Shown: positions 23,925-33,458 of the stretch, piece by piece
How the letters are laid out: every line of letters starts with the position of its first letter
How positions within the stretch are numbered: the stretch's first letter is position 1
Assembly: GCF_963678635.1 (NCBI RefSeq)
Contig: NC_087062.1
Span: 51,226,178-51,290,177 of the forward strand
DNA: 64,000 bases
Source of the DNA: Symsagittifera roscoffensis
Taxonomy: Eukaryota; Xenacoelomorpha; Acoela; Convolutidae
Direction: 5' to 3'
The notes under the pieces: generated by a model
The model's database searches: none
The model's input: only the letters and a program-made list of their open reading frames with translations
What the model was told of the DNA's origin: nothing
Program-made: the position numbers and the translations under genes

Positions 23925-25306
23925 ATGAACTACTTCCATGAGCAGTGGACTGAAGCGAATTCCAATCATAAAGAGGCCATAGAGAAGGTCGACGAGTTGA
24001 AGAGCAGGGACTTGCATCAAGAGAAGACAATCGTTCTACTTCAAAAAAGCCGTAATCAGGTGAGTCTTTTATACCTTTGCAATTGCGTTTCAATCTTGGT
24101 TTTGCTGGAACGATTAAGTTGTTTTTTTACGAAAAAAATTACTAGAGCTCAAAATTAACAAATGTTGATATTTGTTCTGATAGGAAAAAGTGAGTTAAGG
24201 TTTTCAAACTTTCATAATTTTTTGAATGGATAAAATAATTATCGGCTCGATTTTGTTTAGAGTGAAAGTCTCCTATGTAATAAAATCAGGCAAAGAATTG
24301 AAGATGACAGCTGCCACAAATGATATTTGTGCCGGCAATGACGGCACAATTCAGAGAATGAATCTATCGCGTTCACTCCCCGAGCCAATTCATTTCAAAG
24401 CTTTCAATATACAAATAAACAGGAAATCCATAGGTCAGGGTAGATTTGGACGTATTGTGAAGTGTTCCTTTGCTAAAGTTCAAGCAGTAGTTAAAGAGTG
24501 TCCTCCTTTCTACAGCAGGGATTTGTATTTCGAAGCACAAATTGCTGCGTTGATACTCCAAACACCTAAATCAGAAGACCAGATTTTTTTCTTGGGCCTC
24601 TTTGGGCTGTTGAATGAATGTCAGCTAGTTCTGGAATATTTCAATGGCGCATCAGTAACCGAGCACAGTGAAAAGAGCATGACAAATAACTGGTTAGCAT
24701 GAGCAAACGAAACCCTTAAAGCTGTCCAGTTCTTGCACTCTAGAAACGTAAGTTGTTTGGGTCAAAATAACATTATCAGCTCGAGAATCGAACTTTTTAT
24801 CATATCCTTTTTTCGAATCTAAATACTGGTCCCCACTTGAATTTTCGCAGCTTTCAAATAAAAAGTTTTACCTCATTTGATATAAGTTATCGTTTCAGAT
24901 CCTTCATCTAGACCTCCACTGTAGAAATGTGATGTACTCTGGGAATAGCACTAGAGTACTTGATTTTGGAAAAGCGACAGCCTTAGCCTATCCAATAACA
25001 TACAAATTGACTCCCAAAATGAGAGAGAAGCACAATTTACAACACAGCCATGTAGAATGGGAATTGCGAAACTTGAGAGATTCAAAAACTGTTCCAGCTT
25101 CAGATGTTTTCAGCCTTGGTTATGTTTTCGACGAAATTGCTAGAACCTGCATTTGCTCTGAGGAATAGAAGATGGTGGTTGGGTATCTCGCGTCACATTG
25201 TTTGAAGAGAAGAGAAAATCGCGCTTTTATCAAGATGTTGCTTGGAAACCTAAAGGAAAAAAAAGACTGCAAAGCTCGAAAGAGCTGTACAGCAATATGG
25301 CAGTAG
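23925..25306 (+). CDS. Coiled-coil plus protein-kinase-like gene, left copy
   Basis: Three exons are inferred: 23,925-24,059, 24,261-24,747 and 24,899-25,306, with introns opening GTGAGT and GTAAGT and ending in TTTAG and TTTCAG. The first exon encodes a charged, probably coiled-coil segment ('EAIEKVDELKSRD'). The second holds the kinase N-lobe: glycine loop 'GQGRFGRIV', the beta-3 lysine in 'AVVKEC' and a glutamate in 'FEAQIAAL'. The third has the catalytic loop 'HLDLHCRNV', metal-binding 'DFG' and an alpha-F stretch 'SDVFSLGYVFDEIA'. A plausible C-lobe end ('ASHCLKRRENRAF') lies past an in-frame TAG at 25,166. A TGA also lies in frame at 24,701-24,703. Both stops are also in the right arm. 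HLD replaces the usual HRD. Function is inferred from the fold only. Confidence 0.75.
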
Positions 25307-25742
25307 TTGATCTATGTTCGGAATGAAATATGTGTCCTGATTTCATTTGTTGGTCCAACTCGAAAAGCAATGGTATGATAAGTTTCATTTGAACTTAAGC
25401 AATATTTTTGATTAAAATTTCTTTTTTCTGTGTTTTTCTGCTGATGCAGGTTTGAGTCGATTGTACGCAATAGAAGAAATTATATTTTGTTAGCATATAG
25501 GATTTTCGAACGCCTGGTTTTGACTAAAAAATAATTCAGTTTCCCAAACGCTTTTATTTTAAGGATGTGTAACCTTCAATAGTTTGATAAACTTTTTAAA
25601 CAGCCGGCCAGTTAGTGAAATTGAAGGAATTTGTTTAGAACAGTCCATTTATGTTAACAATTGCCTGATAGGTCTTTTTGAAGTAACCTAACTTAAATAA
25701 TTTGATTGATTTTTGAAAATTTTTTGTTGTTACAGATAGACA
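25307..25742. other. Spacer between kinase gene and next gene, left arm
   Basis: A/T-rich sequence with no ORF of note, conserved in the right arm at about 33,022-33,458. It ends in 'ttttgttgttacag', a possible splice acceptor or 5' leader, directly before the next ATG. Confidence 0.5.
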
Positions 25743-26166
25743 ATGTCGCAAAACTCGAATCAATTATCACGACCTCAGCACTGTAACAAAGGAATAAGTT
25801 CGCAGTCACGATATCTGGACGACGAAATTTTAATCAAAGAAGCAAAATTGTATACATGGGTGTTCTACTGCAAACACGATGAGCATGCTTTCACCCTCCC
25901 GTACAACAGTGTTCTCTGGCCGTCCTTTTTGAATCTAGAAGCTAAATTGATGCTGAAGGAAAAAAGAGCACGTTTCCTTTACAACTAGCGGAGACAAAAC
26001 GTTCACAGCGTCGTTGGTGACTAAAATTGTCAATAATCGAGTTAAGGAAGCAACAGAGGTTGTACGCAATAAAGTTCAAGCCGCTGACAGAAGTCTGGTT
26101 GATATCACATTTGAGTTAGTGCCTCTTAGCAAAAGACACTTTTTAGATTGTATCATAGACAAATGA
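25743..26166 (+). CDS. Unrecognised gene of the palindrome, left copy
   Basis: The first part (ATG at 25,743, 'MSQNSNQLSRPQ' onward) includes a Tyr/Trp-rich core 'YTWVFYCKHDEHAF'. The frame changes at an A-run near 25,958, after which an open frame continues to a stop at 26,166 with a charged helix-like stretch ('VNNRVKEATEVVRNKVQ') and 'DITFELVPLSKRHFLD'. Both parts are well conserved in the right arm at 32,598-33,021, including the A-run, so the frame change predates or was copied with the duplication. I do not recognise the family and do not assign a function. Confidence 0.5.
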
Positions 26167-26507
26167 AACTCATGCTTAAAATTTCTTGTTCTTAGAGCTC
26201 AAAACGTTTAAAAAAACAACCAGAAACTGTTTTAAGAGGTCTTTTTTTTAAGTTACAAAGTATAATAGCTTCTAACTTTAAACTAGGGTAAAGTTAGGGT
26301 CATGTTAGGGTCGAAATTTGGTCGCTCATGATCGCATTATTGTTCATTATTGAAGTTCTCAGCGGCAGATTCTAGTCTAAAAGCTATAGAAACCCAAATG
26401 TGTGTTGTTTACGGATCGCAAAAGAGCGAAACAACTGTACTAATTGGCTTTAAGTCAACATGTTAATATTGATCTTAGTGCAAGCATTTCTTTTGAATGT
26501 ATGATTA

Positions 26508-27447
26508 ATGTTTGGTTTAAGGAGTCAGCCGAGAAGTGGGAATTCTGAAATTGAAGTGTCCTGTCACGCTGCCTCAAAGAAAACGGAGAGAATAGCTACA
26601 CTGAAAGCCACTGAGACTCAACCGAAGAAAAGGTGCCATTTTGACGAAGGAACCTTGGGGGAACCGCAACAACCCTGCTTGCAGCTCGCCGAAATAACGA
26701 CAGAATTGGTTGGTTGTTTTTGGCATTGATGTTCGTGATGTAACTAGTTTTTCTGGCGTGAAGTTCCAATTATTTACCAGGATTCTTGTCATAATTGTTA
26801 AATTTTTGAGTTTTCTGTAGAACGGCTCGACTCCAGGTGCTTCAATGGAGCCAACAGTGAACTCCAATAGCCTCAATATAGAACGAGTTGTGGAGATTTT
26901 TTCTTCAAAAATAGAAGAAATCACAAAAGAAAACGAAAAAAAATGCAGCTAAGATGCAGAAAGAGAACTCCAGGTTCCGCAAATGCCTTGAAGAAATGCT
27001 GCAGAAAAATTTTGCGAGAAAGAAAGTTGATTAAGTTGTGTGCGAGACAGTGGAAGATTGCGAGCCTCTGATGTTTGGTGAAGTCAACTTGATGACAGTT
27101 CCTGTTTTGGCTGGCCCATCAGTATTCGGACGAGCTATTGCCACTTTAATTTTTGGAAACGAACAAATTTGCCTGCTGATTAATGAAAGACTAGGTGTCA
27201 AAGTTGCTAGAAAAGACTGCCGTGAGTCCGTCGGTACAGAAACTGAAGCAGTTTTCATTATTAAGTATAGTAATTCTGAGAACAAAAGTGATAAGTCTGT
27301 TTTTGCTGCAACTATTTTTTTTCAGCTTGCGTCAATCGGAAGTTTGGCAATGATCCTCATGCTTTGTCGGAAGCAGTGGGTGGAGCAAATCAGTTGGGAC
27401 GTGAGTTAAGTAAAAAGTATTCTCAGCTCGTCGTAAAGCGACAATGA
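26508..27447 (+). CDS. Coiled-coil plus BEN-like gene, left copy
   Basis: The first exon candidate, 26,508-26,729 ('MFGLRSQPRSGN'), is Ser/Lys-rich. After a likely intron ending 'gttttctgtag' at about 26,819, the ATG at 26,845 opens a helical stretch ('RVVEIFSSKIEEITKENEK') typical of a coiled coil. From 27,038 a compact domain follows: 'GPSVFGRAIATLIF', 'GVKVARKDCRESVG', and a C-terminal 'DPHALSEAVAGANQLG' pattern visible in the right arm. Its order resembles the second BEN-like gene ('GLIGRLLGKEIFG' ... 'ARKGANDMG'). BEN domains bind DNA or chromatin proteins, but the assignment here is only a pattern match. A TAA separates the coiled coil from the BEN-like part in both arms. Confidence 0.5.
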
Positions 27448-27562
27448 CTATCGACAGCATAGCCGAACTGACAAGAAATATTTCTCTCCAATTAAACATT
27501 CTAAGTTGTTTATATCTTAGACCTTGATATTGGAATTGATCTTCCATTGTGTGCGTTGATAC

Positions 27563-27734
27563 TTTGTCAAACTTTTTTTAGAAAATTGAAAAGCTCTCTG
27601 GCTAATTGAACTCCGAAATGGATTATTCATGGCCCGTTCAATTGTTCCTTTGTCAAACTTTTTTTAGAAAATTGAAAAGCTCTCTGGCTAATTGAACTCC
27701 GAAATGGATTATTCATGGCCCGTTCAAAAAAACG
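27563..27734. repeat. 86-bp tandem duplication at the second BEN-like start
   Basis: The block 'tttgtcaaactttttttaga ... atggcccgttcaa' occurs twice with a period of 86 bp. It contains a possible splice acceptor ('tttttttag') and the ATG of the next gene, so the start region is duplicated. The same duplication is in the right arm at about 31,026-31,203, so it is older than the palindrome. Confidence 0.85.
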
Positions 27735-28365
27735 TTGAGGTTATATTGAGGATGACAGTGATGAGGAAGAAACGAATAATACGATTGACTTAACGCAGAG
27801 TGCAATTCTAGATACTCCGGCGAAATCAAAGCTGTTCTCCTCGACGCCCATTCAAACGGAACTAAATTCAGACACAGGCGATTCGATTGAGAGCAAACTT
27901 GAAGCCAAATGGAACGGAGTCGTCAAAAGGCATGCAAAGGCGCTGAAAGAGATAAGGATAATTGAGCGACAAAATAACAACGAGTTTTTGAGTGTCCTAT
28001 CTCTACAGCTCACTGGTGAACAAATTGACGTTTGTAACGTACAAACAGAAGCAGTAATGTTTCAGAACAAAAATCTAATGGCCCTGAAAGCTGGGGCCGA
28101 TCCTGGGCTATTTGGAAGGTTGCTCGGAAAAGAGATTTTTGGCAATAAATCTGAATGTTTGCTCAAATATCAAATGATTGGTCGGGAAAGGAATTATGGA
28201 AACTCCCGGCAACCCGTTGACAAAGAACTGGAACGTAGTTTCGAAAAAGTGGTGAAATTGAAATACCCCCAGCAACCTGAATATGCATACTCTGAAGCAC
28301 GCAAAGGAGCAAACGATATGGGAAACGATTTCCCTCGTAGGTTTCACAATGCTTCTAATGAGTAG
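27717..28365 (+). CDS. Second BEN-like gene, left copy
   Basis: This is the counterpart of the complete 216-residue ORF on the right arm. The start 'MARSKKR' is followed here by a TGA at codon 8, where the right arm has AGA; after that the frame is open to the end. The N-terminal third is acidic and basic low complexity ('DDSDEEE', 'DLTQSAILDT') like a nuclear regulatory tail. A helical middle ('AKALKEIRIIERQNN') follows, then the BEN-like module ('FGRLLGKEIFGNKSE', 'DKELERSFEKVVKLKYP', 'ARKGANDMGNDFPRRF'). The gene is tail-adjacent to the central SET gene, 195 bp upstream of it. Confidence 0.6.
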
Positions 28366-28449
28366 ATAATTGCAGCCTTGTATGGCATTTGTTTGTTTCG
28401 AATTCAAATTTGTATTATCTGTTTTTTAATCTTATCATCAGCAAATCTT

Positions 28450-29218
28450 GAGAATTTTTATGCTTATTATTTTTCTGATATAGATTGAATTGATTCTACA
28501 GCTTTGTTGCACTGATAGCTAGAGATTTTAAAACCTTTTCGTAATTGTTTCAAAATGTCATTAATTGAGGTAATTTTCAGATCGTACCATGCATTCACAA
28601 AGCTCACTCTCGTCAGTCAAAGCTTTGCGATGTGAAATCTATGCTCAATGTGATGCAATTGTAACATCGGCGTTATTTGAAAATACTGAGCGGCCCATTG
28701 CAACAATGGTTGAAAAAATCGACTGCGTGGAATACGAAAATATCGTTTAAAACAATATTATGTACAAAAAAATTGATCAGCAGTTACGAAACTGTTATGA
28801 TGATCTGGAAAAATTGTTGTTTGAAATAAGATTAGATCGATATGGAGGCTACGGGCTTTTTACGCCGGAACAGAGCCCTTGTTGCCACAGATGTCTAATA
28901 CGCCGGTTCCCTTAGTAAGAGCGTATCTCGAAAAAATTCCGTTACACCATGAAAACGAATTTAAGCAGATATCAGATTTTGAAAGAACTGAGAAGTGTAA
29001 AAACCTGCGAATTATGGTGGGGTCTGTTCGTTTTGCCAATCACGCGTGTGAGCCAAACTGTTCCTATAGGATTTCGGATTTCGGAGCATAAATGTAAAAG
29101 TTGTGTAAGACTTGTAGTAGTCAAGCCAATAATGCCAGAAGATGAAGTAAATGTGTTCTACGGCTCCGATTTTTTCGGAAAAAATAACTGCGACTGTTCT
29201 TGTGATTTTTTTTGGCTT
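28450..29218. repeat. Central single-copy spacer of the palindrome
   Basis: This 769-bp segment is the only part between the two arms that is not inverted. It carries nearly all of the SET-domain gene, whose last codons run into the first bases of the right arm. A direct partial copy of it follows the assembly gap at 29,802-30,315. Confidence 0.85.
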
Positions 29219-29230
29219 AAGATTTGCTGA
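28560..29230 (+). CDS. SET-domain methyltransferase-like gene
   Basis: Recognisable SET motifs lie in order. 'YGGYGLFTPE' resembles the N-terminal SET strand. 'VRFANHACEPNCSY' matches the RFxNHxCxPNC signature that binds S-adenosylmethionine and forms the pseudoknot. 'DEVNVFYGSDFFG' with 'NNCDCSCDF' matches the C-terminal tyrosine-bearing strand and post-SET cysteines. The spelling 'EV..FYG.xFFG..N.C.C' is closest, from memory, to SUV4-20/KMT5B-type H4K20 methyltransferases. A possible acceptor 'aattttcag' precedes the first usable exon. The frame changes once between the NHxCxPNC block and the final strand. The stop at 29,228 lies inside the start of the right arm. The substrate is not known; histone lysine methylation is the family expectation. 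Confidence 0.7.
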
Positions 29231-29601
29231 TGATAAGATTAAAAACAGATAATACAAATTTGAATTCGAAACAAACAAATGCCATACAAGGCTGCAATTA
29301 TCTACTCATTAGAAGCATTGTGAAACCTACGAGGGAAATCGTTTCCCATATCGTTTGCTCCTTTGCGTGCTTCAGAGTATGCATATTCAGGTTGCTGGGG
29401 GTATTTCAATTTCACCACTTTTTCGAAAATACGTTCCAGTTCTTTGTCAACGGGTTGCCGGGAGTTTCCATAAGTCCTTTCCCGACCAATCATTTGATAT
29501 TTGAGGAAACATTCAGATTTATTGCCAAAAATCTCTTTTCCGAGCAACCTTCCAATTAGCCCAGGATCGGCTCCAGCTTTCAGGGCCATTAGATTTTTGT
29601 T
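28692..29601. repeat. Direct duplication left of the gap
   Basis: These 910 bp (SET gene plus the first 383 bp of the right arm) recur at 29,802-30,698. The duplication ends exactly at the last base before the N run, and its partner starts at the first base after it. That pattern fits overlapping contig ends that the assembler failed to merge. Small differences between the two copies (for example about 17 bases missing near 30,240) could be allelic or sequencing error. Confidence 0.85.
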
Positions 29602-29801
29602 NNNNNNNNNNNNNNNNNNNNNNNNNNNNNNNNNNNNNNNNNNNNNNNNNNNNNNNNNNNNNNNNNNNNNNNNNNNNNNNNNNNNNNNNNNNNNNNNNNN
29701 NNNNNNNNNNNNNNNNNNNNNNNNNNNNNNNNNNNNNNNNNNNNNNNNNNNNNNNNNNNNNNNNNNNNNNNNNNNNNNNNNNNNNNNNNNNNNNNNNNNN
29801 N
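29602..29801. other. Assembly gap of 200 N
   Basis: Exactly 200 N, a placeholder length. Its position at the centre of a long palindrome suggests that the inverted repeat broke the assembly. The true distance may be negative, meaning the flanking contigs overlap. Confidence 0.98.
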
Positions 29802-30327
29802 GGCCCATTGCAACAATGGTTGAAAAATCGACTGCGTGGAATACGAAAAATATCGTTTAAAACAATATTATGTACAAAAAAATTGATCAGCAGTTACGAA
29901 AACTGTTATGATGATCTGGAAAAATTGTTGTTTGAAATTAAGATTAGATCGATATGGAGGCTACGGGCTTTTTACGCCGGAACAGAGGCCCTTGTTGCCA
30001 CAGATGTCTAATACGCCGGTTCCCTTAGTTAGAGCGTATCTCGAAAAAATTCCGTTACACCATGAAAACGAATTTAAGCAGATATCAGATTTTGAAAGAA
30101 CTGAGAAGTGTAAAAACCTGCGAATTATGGTGGGGTCTGTTCGTTTTGCCAATCACGCGTGTGAGCCAAACTGTTCCTATAGGATTTCGGATTTCGGAGC
30201 ATAAATGTAAAAGTTGTGTAAGACTTGTAGTAGTCAAGCAAAAGTAAATGTGTTCTACGGCTCCGATTTTTTCGGAAAAAATAACTGCGACTGTTCTTGT
30301 GATTTTTTTTGGCTTAAGATTTGCTGA
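29802..30327 (+). pseudogene. SET-like gene, partial second copy after the gap
   Basis: This is the direct repeat of 28,692-29,230. It has the same 'GGYGLFTPEQ' and 'FANHACEPNCSY' text, but lacks part of the segment between 'VVVK' and the 'VFYG' strand. It starts abruptly at the gap. It is either a duplicated contig end or an allelic version, rather than a separate gene; I favour the former. Confidence 0.6.
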
Positions 30328-30398
30328 TGATAAGATTAAAAACAGATAATACAAATTTGAATTCGAAACAAACAAATGCCATACAAGGCTGCAATTAT

Positions 30399-31049
30399 CT
30401 ACTCATTAGAAGCATTGTGAAACCTACGAGGGAAATCGTTTCCCATATCGTTTGCTCCTTTGCGTGCTTCAGAGTATGCATATTCAGGTTGCTGGGGGTA
30501 TTTCAATTTCACCACTTTTTCGAAAATACGTTCCAGTTCTTTGTCAACGGGTTGCCGGGAGTTTCCATAAGTCCTTTCCCGACCAATCATTTGATATTTG
30601 AGGAAACATTCAGATTTATTGCCAAAAATCTCTTTTCCGAGCAACCTTCCAATTAGCCCAGGATCGGCTCCAGCTTTCAGGGCCATTAGATTTTTGTTCT
30701 GAAACATTACTGCTTCTGTTTGTACGTTACAAACGTCAATTTGTTCACCAGTGAGCTGTAGAGATAGGACACTCAAAAACTCGTTGTTATTTTGTCGCTC
30801 AATTATCCTTATCTCTTTCAGCGCCTTTGCATGCCTTTTGACGACTCCGTTCCATTTGGCTTCAAGTTTGCTCTCAATCGAATCGCCTGCGTCTGAATTT
30901 ATTTCCGTTTGAATGGGCGTCGAGGAGAACAGCTTTGATTTCGCCGGAGTATCTAGAATTGCACTCTGCGTTAAGTCAATCGTATTTTTCATTTCTTCCT
31001 CATCACTGTCATCCTGAATATAACCTCTACGTTTTTTTGAACGGGCCAT
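30399..31049 (-). CDS. Second BEN-like gene, right copy (intact ORF)
   Basis: This uninterrupted 216-residue ORF has an ATG in the same context as the left copy. The N-terminus is basic then acidic ('RSKKRRGY', 'DDSDEEE') and the middle is a charged helix. Residues of about 120-212 form the BEN-like module with 'GLIGRLLGKEIFGNKSE', 'GRERTYGNSRQPVDKELE' and 'YSEARKGANDMGNDFPRRF'. BEN modules occur in animal chromatin proteins and some large DNA viruses, where they mediate DNA or protein contacts; the assignment here is by pattern only. It lies beside the central SET gene, with which it could be co-expressed. Confidence 0.65.
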   Translation of the reverse strand: MARSKKRRGYIQDDSDEEEMKNTIDLTQSAILDTPAKSKLFSSTPIQTEINSDAGDSIESKLEAKWNGVVKRHAKALKEIRIIERQNNNEFLSVLSLQLTGEQIDVCNVQTEAVMFQNKNLMALKAGADPGLIGRLLGKEIFGNKSECFLKYQMIGRERTYGNSRQPVDKELERIFEKVVKLKYPQQPEYAYSEARKGANDMGNDFPRRFHNASNE

Positions 31050-31316
31050 GAATAATCCATTTCGGAGTTCAATTAGCCAGAGTGCTTTTCAATTTTCTAA
31101 AAAAAGTTTGACAAAGGAACAATTGAACGGGCCATGAATAATCCATTTCGGAGTTCAATTAGCCAGAGAGCTTTTCAATTTTCTAAAAAAAGTTTGACAA
31201 AGCATCAACGCACACAAGGGAAGATCAATTCCAATATCAAGGTCTAAGATATAAACAACTTAGAATGTTTAATTGGAGAGAAATATTTCTTGTCAGTTCG
31301 GCTATGCTGTCGATAG

Positions 31317-31919
31317 TCATTGTTGCTTTACGACGAGCTGAGAATACTTTTTACTTAACTCACGTCCCAACTGATTTGCTCCAGCCACTGCTTCCGACAA
31401 AGCATGAGGATCATTACCAAACTTCCGATTGACGCAAGTTGAAAAAAAAATAGTTGCAGCAAAAACAGACTTATCACTTTTGTTCTCAGAATTACTATAC
31501 TTAATAATAAAAACTGCTTCAGTTTCTGTACCGACGGACTCACGGCAGTCTTTTCTAGCAACTTTGACACCTAGTCTTTTATTAATCAGCAGGCAATTTT
31601 GTTCGTTTTCAAAAATTAAAATGACAATAGCTCGTCCGAATACTGATGGGCCAGCCAAAACAGGAACTGTCATCAAGTTGACTTCACCAAACATCAGAGG
31701 CTCGCAATCTTCCACTGTCTCGCACACAACTTAATCAACTGTATTTCTCGCAAAATTTTTCTGCAGCATTTCTTCAAGGCATTTGCGGAACCTGGAGTTC
31801 TCTTTCTGCATCTTAGCTGCATTTTTTTCGTTTTCTTTTGTGATTTCTTCTATTTTTGAAGAAAAAATCTCCACAACTCGTTCTTTATTGAGGCTATTGG
31901 AGTTCACTGTTGGCTCCAT
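31317..31919 (-). CDS. Coiled-coil plus BEN-like gene, right copy
   Basis: The N-terminal part (from 31,919) is a clear helical stretch: 'RVVEIFSSKIEEITKENEK' followed by 'AAKMQKENSRFRKCLEEML'. An in-frame TAA at 31,731-31,733 separates it from the domain starting near 31,727 ('CETVEDCEPLMFGEV'). That domain has 'GPSVFGRAIVILIFE', 'RLGVKVARKDCRESVG' and ends with 'DPHALSEAVAGANQLGREL', parallel to the end of the other BEN-like gene. A candidate 50-base intron near 31,440-31,490, clear in the left arm, has lost its AG here but is readable through. Function unknown; nuclear DNA-binding role inferred. Confidence 0.5.
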
Positions 31920-32025
31920 TGAAGCACCTGGAGTCGAGCCGTTCTACAGAAAATTCAAAAATTTAACAATTATGACAAGAATCCTGGTAAATATTTGGAA
32001 CCTCACGCCAGAAAAACTAGTTACA

Positions 32026-32256
32026 TCACGAAAATCTATGCCAAAAACAACCAACCACTTCTGTCGTTATTTCGGCGAGCTGCAAGCAGGGTTGTTGCGG
32101 TTCCCCCAAGGTTCCTTCGTCAAAATGGCACCTTTTCTTCGGTTGAGTCTCAGTGGCTTTCAGTGTAGCTATTCTCTCGGTTTTCTTTGAGGCAGCGTGA
32201 CAGGACACTTCAATTTCAGAATTCCCACTTCTCGGCTGACTCCTTAAACCAAACAT
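32026..32256 (-). CDS. Ser/Lys-rich exon, right copy
   Basis: Counterpart of 26,508-26,729 with 'MFGLRSQPRSGN' at the start and 'KKRCHFDEGTLGEPQQP' inside. It has no domain. It probably forms the 5' exon of the coiled-coil/BEN-like gene that follows after an intron of roughly 80-100 bp. Confidence 0.4.
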   Translation of the reverse strand: MFGLRSQPRSGNSEIEVSCHAASKKTERIATLKATETQPKKRCHFDEGTLGEPQQPCLQLAEITTEVVGCFWHRFS

Positions 32257-32597
32257 TAATCATACATTCAAAAGAAATGCTTGCACTAAGATCAATATTA
32301 ACATGTTGACTTAAAGCCAATTAGTATAGTTGTTTCGCTCTTTTGCAATCCGTAAACAACACACATTTGGGTTTCTATAGCTTTTAGACTAGAATCTGCC
32401 GCTGAGAACTTCAATAATGAACAATAATGCGATCATGAGCGACCAAATTTCGACCCTAACTTGACCCTAACTTTACCCTAGTTTAAAGTTAGGAGCTATT
32501 ATACTTTGTAACTTAAAAAAAAGACCTCTTAAAACAGTTTCTGGTTGTTTTTTTAAACGTTTTGAGCTCTAAGAACAAGAAATTTTAAGCAAGAATT

Positions 32598-33021
32598 TCA
32601 TTTGTCTATGATACAATCTAAAAAGTGTCTTTTGCTAAGAGGCACTAACTCAAATGTGATATCAACCAGACTTCTGTCAGCGGCTTGAACTTTATTGCGT
32701 ACAACCTCTGTTGCTTCCTTAACTCGATTATTGACAATTTTAGTCACCAACGACGCTGTGAACGTTTTGTCTCCGCTAGTTGTAAAGGAAACGTGCTCTT
32801 TTTTCCTTCAGCATCAATTTAGCTTCTAGATTCAAAAAGGACGGCCAGAGAACACTGTTGTACGGGAGGGTGAAAGCATGCTCATCGTGTTTGCAGTAGA
32901 ACACCCATGTATACAATTTTGCTTCTTTGATTAAAATTTCGTTGTCCAGATATCGTGACTGCGAACTTATTCCTTTGTTACAGCGCTGAGGTCGTGATAA
33001 TTGATTCGAGTTTTGCGACAT
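32598..33021 (-). CDS. Unrecognised gene of the palindrome, right copy
   Basis: Counterpart of 25,743-26,166 with the same two-part frame structure and the same A-run where the frame changes. Substitutions such as H/R and D/N against the left copy show the arms have diverged slightly. The Tyr/Trp-rich core 'YTWVFYCKHDEHAF' is identical. No family recognised. Confidence 0.5.
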
Positions 33022-33458
33022 TGTCTATCTGTAACAACAAAAAATTTTCAAAAATCAATCAATTTATTTAAATTAGGTTACTTCAAAAAGACCTATCAGG
33101 CAATTGTTAACATAAATGGACTGTTCTAAACAAATTCCTTCAATTTCACTAACTGGCCGGCTGTTTAAAAAGTTTATCAAACTATTGAAGGTTACACATC
33201 CTTAAAATAAAAGCGTTTGGGAAACTGAATTATTTTTTAGTCAAAACCAGGCGTTCGAAAATCCTATATACTAACAAAGTATAATTTCTTCCATTGCGTA
33301 CTATCGACTCAAACCTGCATCAGCAGAAAAACACAGAAAAAAAGAAATTTTAATCAAAAATACTGCTTAAGTTCAAATGAAACTTATCATACCATTGTTT
33401 TTTGAGTTGGACCAACAAATGAAATCAGGACACATATTTCATTCCGAACATAGATCAA

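Larger units (their letters stand above)
23569..28449. repeat. Left arm of an 11.6-kb palindrome
   Basis: From 'cattatgacttc' at 23,569 to 'atcagcaaatctt' at 28,449 the sequence is repeated inverted at 35,199 down to 30,316, with a partial extra copy at 29,219-29,601. Identity is high, with scattered substitutions and small indels. Both arms carry the same ordered genes, transcribed towards the centre. The arms differ at amino-acid level at several places, so the second arm is not a simple assembly copy of the first. Confidence 0.93.
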
